From the NCBI GenBank assembly GCA_030620455.1, contig JAUXEQ010000041.1, positions 1 to 9,729 on the forward strand: a DNA stretch of 9,729 nucleotides, written 5' to 3'. This DNA is from a bacterium. Its GTDB lineage: Bacteria > UBP14 > UBA6098 > B30-G16. A program made the position numbers and the translations under genes. This document shows, in pieces, positions 1 through 6,833 of the stretch (positions within the stretch are counted from its first letter, which is position 1; every line of letters begins with the position of its first letter). The notes beneath the pieces are model-generated. The model saw only the letters and a program-made list of their open reading frames with translations, made no database searches and was not told the DNA's origin.

Positions 1-127
1 AACAAATTAATTGTAAAAATACAATAACATATGAGTTAAGGACAGAAAATCTTGATTACAATGAAAAAATATAAAAGCACTACTTTTACCTTTGACATCT
101 AAAATATTACCTTTTTAAATTAATTCT

Positions 128-163
128 TAAAATACACTGACTATTATTAAGTAATGTGTTTTA
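128..163 (-). terminator. possible weak terminator after the phosphohexomutase gene
   Basis: Read on the minus strand, an A-rich arm (TAAAACAC) pairs imperfectly with GTGTATTTTA across an AT-rich loop that contains a further ATTA/TAAT pairing, and T residues end the second arm. It lies about 40 nt past the mutase stop codon. The stem is short, bulged and almost GC-free, so this is only a candidate. The rest of 1-202 is AT-rich non-coding DNA with one more small hairpin (ATTGTA at 10-15 with TACAAT at 20-25) and no convincing gene. Confidence 0.2.
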
Positions 164-202
164 GAGAATAATAAGAGAGAAAAGCGAAATTGTACTTGCC
201 AG

Positions 203-1540
203 TCAGCCAGATATGCTTTTAAAGGCTCTTTTAATTAACTCCTTTGCATTCAATTCATCGGAATCTTCAACAATAAAACGAATAATAGGTTCTGTGTTTG
301 ATGGTCGAATATGTATGAATCCGCTATCGTAACCAACCCATACACCATCATCATAACGCACTTTTCTATCCGAAAAATATTTTAAGATTCTCCTTTCTAT
401 ATTATAAAAATTTCCACTAAAAAGCATTCTTTTCTTAAACATGAATCTTTTAGGAAGCATCGAAACAAGTTCGGAAACTTTTTTCTCTGTTTTAGCCATT
501 AAAGTGAGAATAATTGCTGCTGCTGTGGTTGCATCTCTTACAGGATGCATTTCAGGAATGATAACGCCACCATTGCCTTCCCCACCTATTATTGCGTTTT
601 TCTCGAGCATCGATTTGCTGACGTGATATTCACCAACCGGTGTGCGATGAACTTTTACACCGTATTCCCTTGCGATATCATCGATCATCATGCTTGTTGA
701 AAAATTAACAACGCAATCACTACGTTTTTTTGAGAAAACATGTAATGTTGCTAATGCTAAAGTATATTCCTCACCAATGGGAGTACCAGTTTCGTCGACT
801 AAAGCAAGTCGATCAGCATCGGGGTCGGTGGCTAATCCAAGACATGCTCCTGTTGTTCGAACTAACTCTGAAAGCATTTCAAGATTTCTGGGGGTAGGTT
901 CAGGTTCATGAATAAAATTCCCATCCATGGCAGTTCCAATTGCTACTGTCTTAACTTCCAGCTTTGAGAGCATTGGAAGAATTGTTGTTGGTCCTGCACC
1001 ACCGCAACCGTCATAAGCCACTAGAAATTTTGAATCCTTGATCGCTTTTGCATCTACATAGGGTAACTCGAGAATTCTCTCGAGGTGTAACTGAATACAA
1101 TCCGTTTTTGAAGAAGTTTCACCTTCTTTTGAATGTATAGCATATTCAGGAGTTTCAAATTTGCCTGATTCTACAGAATTCCAGAATTCCACTGGTAAAA
1201 ACATACCTTCTGAATTGAAAAGCTTAAGTGCGTTCCATTGTTCAGGATTATGTGATGCGGTTATCGCTATCCCACCTGCTGCACCAGAGAGTTTCACGCA
1301 AAGTCCAATCGTTGGTGTGGGAAGTATTCCCAGCAAAACAACGTTCCTTCCCAATAAACGAAGATACCCCTCGAGAAGTTTTTCTATCGCCTTTCCGGAT
1401 GGTCGTGGGTCGCGACCTATTAATATCTTGCCTTTAGGTAAATGTTGCGAAAAAGCACTAGCAATTTTCAGGATTTCAAATGGTGTTAAAGATTCTCCTA
1501 CAATTCCTCTGGCTCCTGATATCGATAGCATAAGACTCAT
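203..1540 (-). CDS. glmM: phosphohexomutase, phosphoglucosamine mutase/phosphomannomutase type
   Basis: This alpha-D-phosphohexomutase moves phosphate between C6 and C1 of a hexose phosphate. The likely substrate is glucosamine-6-P, giving glucosamine-1-P for UDP-GlcNAc, peptidoglycan and LPS. All four family signatures are visible in the 445 residues: the phosphoserine loop TASHNP (Ser96), the metal loop DPDADR (Asp239, 241, 243), the sugar-specificity loop GEGNGG (320-325) and the phosphate-binding loop RPSNTEP (412-418). The GEGNGG and RPSNTEP forms resemble archaeal-type GlmM or PMM/PGM enzymes more than the classical bacterial GlmM (GEQSGH, RPSGTEP), so mannose or glucose phosphate substrates cannot be excluded. 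I chose the ATG at 1540 because it follows the accA stop by one base and has a good ribosome binding site. An in-frame ATG at 1561 would add seven residues (MCSRRSD) and overlap accA, and looks unlikely. It is probably translationally coupled to accA. The family is certain; the exact substrate is inferred. Confidence 0.92.
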   Translation of the reverse strand: MSLMLSISGARGIVGESLTPFEILKIASAFSQHLPKGKILIGRDPRPSGKAIEKLLEGYLRLLGRNVVLLGILPTPTIGLCVKLSGAAGGIAITASHNPEQWNALKLFNSEGMFLPVEFWNSVESGKFETPEYAIHSKEGETSSKTDCIQLHLERILELPYVDAKAIKDSKFLVAYDGCGGAGPTTILPMLSKLEVKTVAIGTAMDGNFIHEPEPTPRNLEMLSELVRTTGACLGLATDPDADRLALVDETGTPIGEEYTLALATLHVFSKKRSDCVVNFSTSMMIDDIAREYGVKVHRTPVGEYHVSKSMLEKNAIIGGEGNGGVIIPEMHPVRDATTAAAIILTLMAKTEKKVSELVSMLPKRFMFKKRMLFSGNFYNIERRILKYFSDRKVRYDDGVWVGYDSGFIHIRPSNTEPIIRFIVEDSDELNAKELIKRAFKSISG

Positions 1541-1541
1541 G

Positions 1542-2504
1542 TCAGACCTTCTTGAACACACCCATCCGTCGATATTTTTCTATCCTAAGCCTTAAAAGCT
1601 CATCTATAGGAATTGTTATTAATTCTTCAATTTTCTGGATGATTGCAGTTTTAAGATTTTTAGCAGCTGTTGAGTGATCTGAATGTGCACCACCAGGAGG
1701 TTCCGGAATAATTTCGTCGATTACACCGAGATCCAATAGATCGTAAGCGTTAATTTTTAGGGCTTCTGCAGATTGGGGTGCTGCTGTTTTGTCTCGAAAT
1801 AGGATCGCTGCACATCCCTCTGGTGAGATTACAGAATACCAAGCATTCTCGAACATAAGAATTACATCGCCGACACCGATACCCAATGCTCCTCCCGATG
1901 CACCCTCGCCGATAATAGATATTACAATGGGTGTTTTTAGTCTTGACATTTCGCGAATGTTCCTGGCAATTGCTTCTGCTTGTCCACGTTCCTCTGCACC
2001 AATACCGGGATAGGCTCCGGGAGTGTCGATTAGAATCACAACTGGTAATCTAAATTTCTCAGAAAGTTTCATTGCTCGTAAGGCTTTTCGGTAACCTTCA
2101 GGATGCATCATTCCGAAATTGCGTTTAATATTTTCGTTGGCATCATGTCCCTTTTGCTGACCGACAACAACGACTTTATGTATACCAATCGATGCAAAAC
2201 TGGTTACCACAGCTGGATCATCCCTAAAATTTCTATCTCCATGAATTTCAATAAAATTTGAAGATATCCGGTTAAGAAAATCTAATGTATTTGGCCTTCT
2301 GGGATGTCGAGCAACCTGAACTCTTTCCCATCTGCTAAGGTTTTTATATATGTCTACTCTAAGTTTATTTAATCGATTTTCAAGTGAAATTATCTCATTA
2401 TTAAGGTTAACACCATCGCGGGAGGCTATGGCTTTCATTTCTTCTATCTTTTTCTGCAATTCAACAATGGGTCTTTCAAAATGTAATGTGAATTCCGGCG
2501 GCAT
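1542..2504 (-). CDS. accA: acetyl-CoA carboxylase carboxyltransferase subunit alpha
   Basis: AccA is the alpha half of the carboxyltransferase of acetyl-CoA carboxylase. With AccD it transfers CO2 from biotin-carboxyl carrier protein to acetyl-CoA, the first committed step of fatty-acid synthesis in the cytoplasm. The 320-residue length is normal. It has the AccA N-terminal helical part (FERPIVELQKKIEEMK, 9-24), the HPRRPNTLDF motif (68-77) and the FIEIHGDR motif (84-91). The crotonase-like core follows with GHDANENIKRNFGM (119-132), LIDTPGAYPGIGAEERGQ (158-175), GEGASGGALGIGVGD (199-213) and SPEGCAAILFRD (227-238). There is no zinc finger, as expected since that belongs to AccD. The ATG has GAGAGG 5 nt upstream. 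No accD, accB or accC lies in the window, so the subunits are encoded elsewhere. The downstream mutase gene starts one base after the stop, which suggests co-transcription. Confidence 0.97.
   Translation of the reverse strand: MPPEFTLHFERPIVELQKKIEEMKAIASRDGVNLNNEIISLENRLNKLRVDIYKNLSRWERVQVARHPRRPNTLDFLNRISSNFIEIHGDRNFRDDPAVVTSFASIGIHKVVVVGQQKGHDANENIKRNFGMMHPEGYRKALRAMKLSEKFRLPVVILIDTPGAYPGIGAEERGQAEAIARNIREMSRLKTPIVISIIGEGASGGALGIGVGDVILMFENAWYSVISPEGCAAILFRDKTAAPQSAEALKINAYDLLDLGVIDEIIPEPPGGAHSDHSTAAKNLKTAIIQKIEELITIPIDELLRLRIEKYRRMGVFKKV
1547..1553 (-). promoter_or_regulatory. ribosome binding site that sets the mutase start
   Basis: On the minus strand AAGAAGG lies 6 nt before the ATG at 1540, inside the last codons of accA. 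The upstream in-frame ATG at 1561 lies on the far side of this site. The site therefore supports the shorter protein and stop-start coupling with accA. Confidence 0.7.
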
Positions 2505-2546
2505 ATTATCCTCTCACCGATTAGTTAGATTTCTGTTGAACAAAGA

Positions 2547-2574
2547 AAAATAAAATATAAAAAAAGTATTGCAA
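2547..2574 (-). promoter_or_regulatory. candidate accA promoter
   Basis: On the minus strand TTGCAA (2574-2569) is followed after 16 nt by TATTTT (2552-2547). This would start a leader of roughly 35 nt ahead of accA. Matches to a sigma70-like consensus are partial and the region is AT-rich, so chance is a real alternative. Confidence 0.28.
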
Positions 2575-2618
2575 GTAATTTACTAACATGTAATTGTATT
2601 AAATATAAAAATAGATTC

Positions 2619-2647
2619 TTGACTTTATGAGTTGAAATAGTTATTAA
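2619..2647 (+). promoter_or_regulatory. candidate promoter of the SRP RNA
   Basis: TTGACT (2619-2624) is followed after 17 nt by TATTAA (2642-2647), a 5/6 match to the -35 and a 4/6 match to the -10 consensus. The predicted start is about 10 nt upstream of the mature RNA 5' end, so 5' trimming would be needed. This promoter faces away from accA. Confidence 0.4.
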
Positions 2648-2664
2648 GTTTAGTGGAAATTATA

Positions 2665-2939
2665 GGTCCGTGCTAAGCGGGGGGTTGCCGGTCTCCTGTA
2701 CCCGAAACCCGGCATACGCGGGGCTGAATTCCATCTCTGAGGTTTACCTCTCTGTGGAGGGTTTGGGTGGCGGTAATGTTAATGTCCAGGTCCTGCGCAA
2801 GTAACACTATCTGAATCCCGCCAGGCCTGGGAGGGAGCAACGGTAGGATAAGTAGTTCCTGTGCCGTAGGGTAGCTTGTTCGGAGTTGCTTAAGCTCGAA
2901 CACCATGGAAAAGGGAGTCGAGGAAAAGGTGCACGGACC
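2665..2939 (+). ncRNA. ffs: signal recognition particle RNA, large bacterial form with Alu domain
   Basis: This is the RNA core of the signal recognition particle, which binds Ffh and targets membrane and secreted proteins at the ribosome. It is a GC-rich island in AT-rich DNA. The ends close perfectly: GGTCCGTGC (2665-2673) pairs with GCACGGACC (2931-2939). The 5' part resembles the Alu domain of B. subtilis scRNA (CTGTACCCG, then GGGCTGAATTCC). Helix 5 begins with TTCCAT (2729-2734) pairing ATGGAA (2905-2910). The Ffh-binding domain IV is unmistakable: CAGG (2822-2825) faces AGCA (2836-2839) in the symmetric loop, with a short stem capped by a GGGA tetraloop (2829-2832) instead of the usual GGAA. 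Flanking pairs CCG/CGG (2818-2820 with 2841-2843) and TATC/GATA (2808-2811 with 2847-2850) support it. The length of about 275 nt matches the large Alu-containing class known from Firmicutes and Thermotogae, unlike the 4.5S RNA of E. coli. The exact mature ends are inferred from the closing helix. Confidence 0.96.
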
Positions 2940-2971
2940 AATTAAGCTAACTTTTTAAAGGAGAAAAAATC

Positions 2972-3829
2972 ATGCTCCCGTATATTGGAGCTATACTTAT
3001 TGTGGTCGGACTTGTTGTTATTACATTCATTCTTTGGAATGTGAAAAAACATCCAAGGATGGATTCTACAGATGAGGAAGATCAGCAAAGAATTCAATTT
3101 GCTCAATCGATAATTGAAGGATTACCGGAACAAGATGATATCTCTTCTGTATTGCTTGCTGAGGAACCAATTTTAGTGAAATTGTCGAAAGGTTTTGATA
3201 TTTTGTTAGCCGCAAACCGTATTCCGGCTGCAGAACGAATTGCCAAGCTAATCATTGAGATCGATCAGGATTCTCCCGCTGGACACATGAGGCTTGGACT
3301 TACCGCTATGAGACGAGGGAATTTTGAAAAAGCTAAGGATGAATTCAAAATTGCGCTTGACAACGACTTAGGACTTATCAGAGCTTTGAATAATTTGTCT
3401 TATATTTTAAATTACCAGAAAAGATTTGCAGAGACAATTGAATTGATGGAACCTTATACGGCAAGTATTATGGATAATACAGTGTCGACTGTGAATCTAG
3501 CTATTGCATATTACCATGAAGAAAAACCACGAAAAGCATATTGGCTTCTTAATTCAGCATATAAACAAGAACCTCGTATTCCCGAAATTCATTTGTATAT
3601 GGGACATTGCTTAAAAAAGTTGGGGGAAAATGAGAAAGCGAAACTTGCATACAAACGGTATAAAATATTAGTTTCAGAAGTCGAAAAATCAGGAATAGAG
3701 CAGGAAATAATCGAAACACAAGAGGAAAGTCTTGCAGGTTCTTTGGAGAGTAGTCCAGAATCAAAAACTATTAAAAGTGACGAAGATGAGAGCCCATCAG
3801 CTGATGACTTATTAGAATTTATGAAATAA
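2972..3829 (+). CDS. membrane-anchored tetratricopeptide repeat protein
   Basis: I do not recognise a named family beyond TPR. Residues 4-23 form one hydrophobic helix (IGAILIVVGLVVITFILW region) followed by basic residues (KKHPR). This suggests a signal anchor; by the positive-inside rule the C-terminal domain would be cytoplasmic. After an acidic linker come about four TPR-like helix pairs: 73-106, 107-134 (LGLTAMRRGNFEKAKDEF is the clearest), 137-168 and 171-236 (two units, the last containing GHCLKKLGENEKAKLAY). The last 45 or so residues are acidic and Ser/Glu-rich and look disordered. TPR arrays usually hold protein partners, so a scaffold or membrane-assembly role is likely, but no partner is shown. 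A strong ribosome binding site AAAGGAG (2957-2963) lies 8 nt before the ATG. It sits 32 bp after the SRP RNA with no clear terminator between, so it may be read from the same promoter. Confidence 0.85.
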   Translation: MLPYIGAILIVVGLVVITFILWNVKKHPRMDSTDEEDQQRIQFAQSIIEGLPEQDDISSVLLAEEPILVKLSKGFDILLAANRIPAAERIAKLIIEIDQDSPAGHMRLGLTAMRRGNFEKAKDEFKIALDNDLGLIRALNNLSYILNYQKRFAETIELMEPYTASIMDNTVSTVNLAIAYYHEEKPRKAYWLLNSAYKQEPRIPEIHLYMGHCLKKLGENEKAKLAYKRYKILVSEVEKSGIEQEIIETQEESLAGSLESSPESKTIKSDEDESPSADDLLEFMK

Positions 3830-3855
3830 ATTCGTTACCAATAAAAAAATATGTT

Positions 3856-3884
3856 TTGAACTCTTCATTTGTTAGTCTTTTATA
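3856..3884 (+). promoter_or_regulatory. candidate promoter for the surE operon
   Basis: TTGAAC (3856-3861) is followed after 17 nt by TTTATA (3879-3884), which overlaps the octamer TATATTTT (3881-3888). The 185 bp between the TPR gene and surE (3830-4014) is otherwise AT-rich with no ORF or strong hairpin. It is the only sizeable spacer ahead of surE, so a promoter here is reasonable, but these hexamers are weak evidence. Confidence 0.25.
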
Positions 3885-4003
3885 TTTTAGATAAATTGTT
3901 CTTCAAAAATTGCCCGAGAATTTTATTTCAGGATATTATTATGTTTACAAATTGTGTATATTTCTCGATTGGATTTTTATTTGCAAATTGATGTTTTGAT
4001 TAT

Positions 4004-4010
4004 GGAGGAG
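4004..4010 (+). promoter_or_regulatory. strong ribosome binding site before the TTG start of surE
   Basis: GGAGGAG ends 4 nt before TTG at 4015, with the GGAGG core 6 nt away. Its strength, and the fact that the family-conserved N-terminus (AILIVNDDG) begins at the next codon, decide in favour of the TTG start. Confidence 0.75.
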
Positions 4011-4014
4011 AACA

Positions 4015-4773
4015 TTGGCTATTCTTATTGTTAACGATGATGGTGTTAATGCTGTTGGAATAAATGTACTTGCTAAAAGAATCAGTAGGAATTATGAAAC
4101 GATTATCGTTGCACCGGACAGGGAACAAAGTTCTGTGGGACATGCTATTACCCTGTCTACACCCTTAAGAATTCATTATTTAGGCAACGATAATAACATT
4201 AAAAAATACTGTATAAATGGAACTCCTGCTGATTGCGTAAAACTTGCTCTTAAAGTCATTCTAAAGGGAAAACCAGACTTATTGATTTCAGGAATAAATC
4301 ACGGTTATAATCTTGGAGTATCACTGATATACTCGGGTACTGTTTCGGCGGCAACTGAGGGTACAATGCTTAAAATACCTTCGATTGCTGTTTCTCTTGG
4401 GTCGACATATAAAGATGTGGATTTTGCTCCATCCGCAGAGACTGCATTCGTAATTGGGAAAAAAGTGTTAGAAAATGGTTTACCAACTGGGGTTTTTCTA
4501 AATGTTAATGTTCCTGCGAAACCTTTAGATAAACTCGTGGGACATAAAATAACGCGTCAGGCTGATTCATATTTTGATGATTTTTTCGAGAAACGAATTG
4601 ATCCGCAAGGCGGTGCGTATTTTTGGATTAGTGGGATACTGGTCAATATGGATTCTGATATTGATACTGACATTACTGCAGTGAAGGAAGGATATGTTTC
4701 TATTACACCCGTAAAATACGATTTAACTGAAAAGTCGGTTATGGCGTCTCTTTCTAAATGGTTGGAGACATAA
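4015..4773 (+). CDS. surE: 5'/3'-nucleotidase SurE
   Basis: SurE is a metal-dependent survival phosphatase that removes phosphate from nucleoside 5'- and 3'-monophosphates and can act as an exopolyphosphatase. The 252 residues are the usual family length. The N-terminal motif IVNDDG supplies metal ligands Asp8 and Asp9. PDREQSSVGHAITLS (34-48) supplies Ser40, GTPADCVKLAL (69-79) is conserved, and LISGINHGYNLG (90-101) carries ligand Asn95. YSGTVSAATEG (106-116) and the C-terminal DTDITAVKEGYVSITP (217-232) are also typical. Translation starts at TTG, supported by GGAGGAG just upstream. It opens a closely spaced run with the RmlD-like gene (26 bp later), the glycosyltransferase and tgt. In many other bacteria surE neighbours pcm or nlpD, neither of which is seen here. 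Confidence 0.96.
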   Translation: MAILIVNDDGVNAVGINVLAKRISRNYETIIVAPDREQSSVGHAITLSTPLRIHYLGNDNNIKKYCINGTPADCVKLALKVILKGKPDLLISGINHGYNLGVSLIYSGTVSAATEGTMLKIPSIAVSLGSTYKDVDFAPSAETAFVIGKKVLENGLPTGVFLNVNVPAKPLDKLVGHKITRQADSYFDDFFEKRIDPQGGAYFWISGILVNMDSDIDTDITAVKEGYVSITPVKYDLTEKSVMASLSKWLET

Positions 4774-4799
4774 AGGAAAATTAACGGTAAGGAAAAACG

Positions 4800-5663
4800 T
4801 TGAAATGTAAAATTCTAATAACTGGTGGTCTTGGAATGTTGGGGATAGATGTTATTCCCATTCTGAAAAACAATCATAAGGTTGTTGTAACTGATAAAGA
4901 AGAGTTAGATATCACCGATCCACAAGCTGTCTATAATGTTGTTGAAAGTTGTAATTTCGATTGGGTTATTCATATGGCAGCTTTAACAGATCTGGATTGG
5001 TGCGAGGATAATGTTGCTGAAGTCATTAAAGTAAATGCATTGGGCACGAAAAACATCGCTAAAGCTTGTGCAAAAATAGGATGCAGGCTTATTTATATTT
5101 CGACAAGTGGTGTTTTCTCCGGAAATAAGAAAGTTCCATACACTGAAATCGATCTCCCAGCACCAATTAATGTTTATGGTTTGAGCAAATATCTTGGTGA
5201 AATTGCTGTATCAAGTTTAATAGACGTGGGAAAATGGCTTATTCTCAGAGTTGGCTGGCTTTTCGGTGGAGGAGAAAGAGATAAGAAATTTGTGGGTAAA
5301 ATCCTTCAGAAAATTAAAAAGGGACCCGAGGTTTTTTGTGTGAATGACTTCCAAGGTTCACCGAATTATTCTGTGGATATGGGTCATTTAATTAACACAA
5401 TGATCGATAAAGACTTATACGGTCTATTTCATGTGGCTAACTCGGGTGAACCAGCTTCAAGATATGATATGGCTGTTGCTATTAGAGATTTTCTGCATTC
5501 TAATACAGTTATAAAGCCTGTTTCCTCTGATAAATTCCCAACCAAAGCCTTGCGTCCCAAAATGGAAGCTATTGTATCTTTAAAAATAGATGAATGTGGT
5601 ATTAAATTGCGTAATTGGAGGGATGCATTAGGCGAATATGTTAAAAGAATAGCAGAAACCTAA
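4800..5663 (+). CDS. RmlD-like NAD(P)-dependent sugar-nucleotide reductase (dTDP-4-dehydrorhamnose reductase family)
   Basis: This is an extended short-chain dehydrogenase of the RmlD/RfbD family. The reference reaction is reduction of dTDP-4-dehydrorhamnose to dTDP-L-rhamnose. The Rossmann motif TGGLGMLG (8-15), HMAALTDLDWCE (58-69, matching the usual HxAAyTxVDxxE), the YGLSK active pair (Tyr126, Lys130), RVGWLFGGG (150-158) and the C-terminal NWRDAL (272-277) all fit, as does the length of 287. One place is odd: the usual STDYVFDG segment reads STSGVFSG (101-108), so the Asp and Tyr next to the catalytic Thr102 are Ser and Gly. Either the substrate differs or this is a RmlD-like paralogue. 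The start is TTG, with AAGGA (4789-4793) 6 nt upstream. It lies 9 bp before a glycosyltransferase of a family that includes rhamnosyltransferases, which supports a role in surface glycan synthesis. No rmlA, rmlB or rmlC is present here. Confidence 0.85.
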   Translation: MKCKILITGGLGMLGIDVIPILKNNHKVVVTDKEELDITDPQAVYNVVESCNFDWVIHMAALTDLDWCEDNVAEVIKVNALGTKNIAKACAKIGCRLIYISTSGVFSGNKKVPYTEIDLPAPINVYGLSKYLGEIAVSSLIDVGKWLILRVGWLFGGGERDKKFVGKILQKIKKGPEVFCVNDFQGSPNYSVDMGHLINTMIDKDLYGLFHVANSGEPASRYDMAVAIRDFLHSNTVIKPVSSDKFPTKALRPKMEAIVSLKIDECGIKLRNWRDALGEYVKRIAET

Positions 5664-5672
5664 AACAATATC

Positions 5673-6800
5673 ATGAATAAGAAATTAAATATTGCTATTA
5701 TAGGAATTAGAGGATTTCCTGCCAATTATGGTGGATTTGAGGTTACATCTGAAAATGTAGCAGTAAGACTGGTTGAACGTGGTCATTCTGTAACTGCTTA
5801 TTGCCGTGGTTTAAAGGGTTCAAAACCTGACAAATATAATGGAATTAAGCTTCGATATTTGCCATCCATAGAACTTGTTAATCTATCGACACCTTCTCAT
5901 ACTACATTTGCTGCATTGGATTGTGCTCTGAGAAAATTCAATGCGATTTTCGCATTTAATGTTGGTAATGCTCTCCAAGTGAAATTTTTAAGGATGTTTG
6001 GAAAGAAATCGGTGCTTTTCGTTGATGGTCTGGATTGGAAGCGACAGAAATATGGAATGATAGGTCGAACTTTCCTTAAGAGATGTGAGTCTCTGGCTGC
6101 TTCTGCAGCTAAACATATTGTTGTGGACGCTATTCCTGCACAGGAACATTATTATAAAAAATATGGGAAAAAGGTTCATTATATACCTTCTGGCTCGCAG
6201 GTTATTGAATATGTTAGAACAACCGGAGTGCTCGAAAAATATGGATTACAACCGAAAAAATTTGTTACATCGATAGGCAGATTCACTCAAGAGAAACGCC
6301 AGGACCTAATTGTGAAGGCTTTCAGAGAAACGAAAACTGATATGAAACTTGTTATGGTAGGTGGAAACAAGTACAATCAGGAGTTTGAAGAGAAGGTCAA
6401 ATTGGCAGCAGGTGACGATCCAAGAGTAATTCTGACAGGTTCTATTTACGGTCCTGCAGTTGATGAGCTTTATTTTAAGTCAGCTATTTTTATTAATGCA
6501 TCTCTAATCGAGGGAACATCTCTTTCGCTTTTACAGGCTATGGGGAGCGGATCTGCACTTTTAGTTAGTGATATTCCAGAAAATATTGCTGCTGTCCATG
6601 AAGCTGCTCTTGCATTTAAACACGATGATTATGACGATTTTGTCCAAAAATTACAGCAATTGCTTGATAGCAATGAAATGAGAGATAAGTTAGCTGAGAA
6701 AGGGAAGAAAGTTATTGAAAAATATTATTCATGGAATGTTTCTACAACAAAGTTTGAGAGGCTTCTTCTCGATGCAGCTGGTGTAAAAACTAATGTTTAA
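5673..6800 (+). CDS. GT4-type glycosyltransferase with DUF1972 N-terminal domain (rhamnosyltransferase-like)
   Basis: This is a GT-B fold glycosyltransferase of 375 residues, probably acting on the cytoplasmic side during surface polysaccharide or O-antigen synthesis. The N-terminal domain has the DUF1972 pattern IGIRGFPANYGGFE (10-23) and VDGLDWKRQKYG (117-128), as in Cps2T/WsaF-like rhamnosyltransferases. The C-terminal GT4 domain starts near SIGRFTQEKRQD (200-211), which contains the Arg/Lys that bind the donor phosphate (Arg203, Lys208). The GT4 EX7E motif reads EGTSLSLLQ (280-288): Glu280 is kept but the second Glu is Gln288 (codon CAG). There is no recognisable ribosome binding site in the 9 bp after the RmlD-like gene, so coupled translation is likely. 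The neighbouring reductase suggests dTDP-rhamnose as donor, but this is inference from family and context only. Confidence 0.85.
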   Translation: MNKKLNIAIIGIRGFPANYGGFEVTSENVAVRLVERGHSVTAYCRGLKGSKPDKYNGIKLRYLPSIELVNLSTPSHTTFAALDCALRKFNAIFAFNVGNALQVKFLRMFGKKSVLFVDGLDWKRQKYGMIGRTFLKRCESLAASAAKHIVVDAIPAQEHYYKKYGKKVHYIPSGSQVIEYVRTTGVLEKYGLQPKKFVTSIGRFTQEKRQDLIVKAFRETKTDMKLVMVGGNKYNQEFEEKVKLAAGDDPRVILTGSIYGPAVDELYFKSAIFINASLIEGTSLSLLQAMGSGSALLVSDIPENIAAVHEAALAFKHDDYDDFVQKLQQLLDSNEMRDKLAEKGKKVIEKYYSWNVSTTKFERLLLDAAGVKTNV

Positions 6801-6833
6801 TTATGCTCTATTCCCGCAATATAGGTCATTATA

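Noticed and set aside
1540..1561. Longer mutase starting at 1561 (extra residues MCSRRSD)
   Set aside because: It would overlap accA by 20 bp and place the ribosome binding site at 1547-1553 inside the gene. The family N-terminus begins near the second Met.
1161..1595. 144-codon open frame on the plus strand
   Set aside because: It is antisense to the phosphohexomutase and the end of accA, both strongly conserved. There is no domain and no credible ribosome binding site, so it is a shadow frame.
2673..2906. 77-codon open frame on the minus strand
   Set aside because: It lies wholly antisense inside the SRP RNA, whose structure explains the sequence. The predicted peptide has no recognisable domain.
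3549..3764. 71-codon open frame on the minus strand with hydrophobic residues
   Set aside because: It is antisense to the TPR repeats. The hydrophobic look comes from reading AT-rich coding DNA backwards.
4015..6800. Surface-polysaccharide gene cluster or genomic island
   Set aside because: Only one reductase and one glycosyltransferase are present, flanked by housekeeping genes (surE, tgt), with no shift in base composition by eye and no mobile-element remnants.
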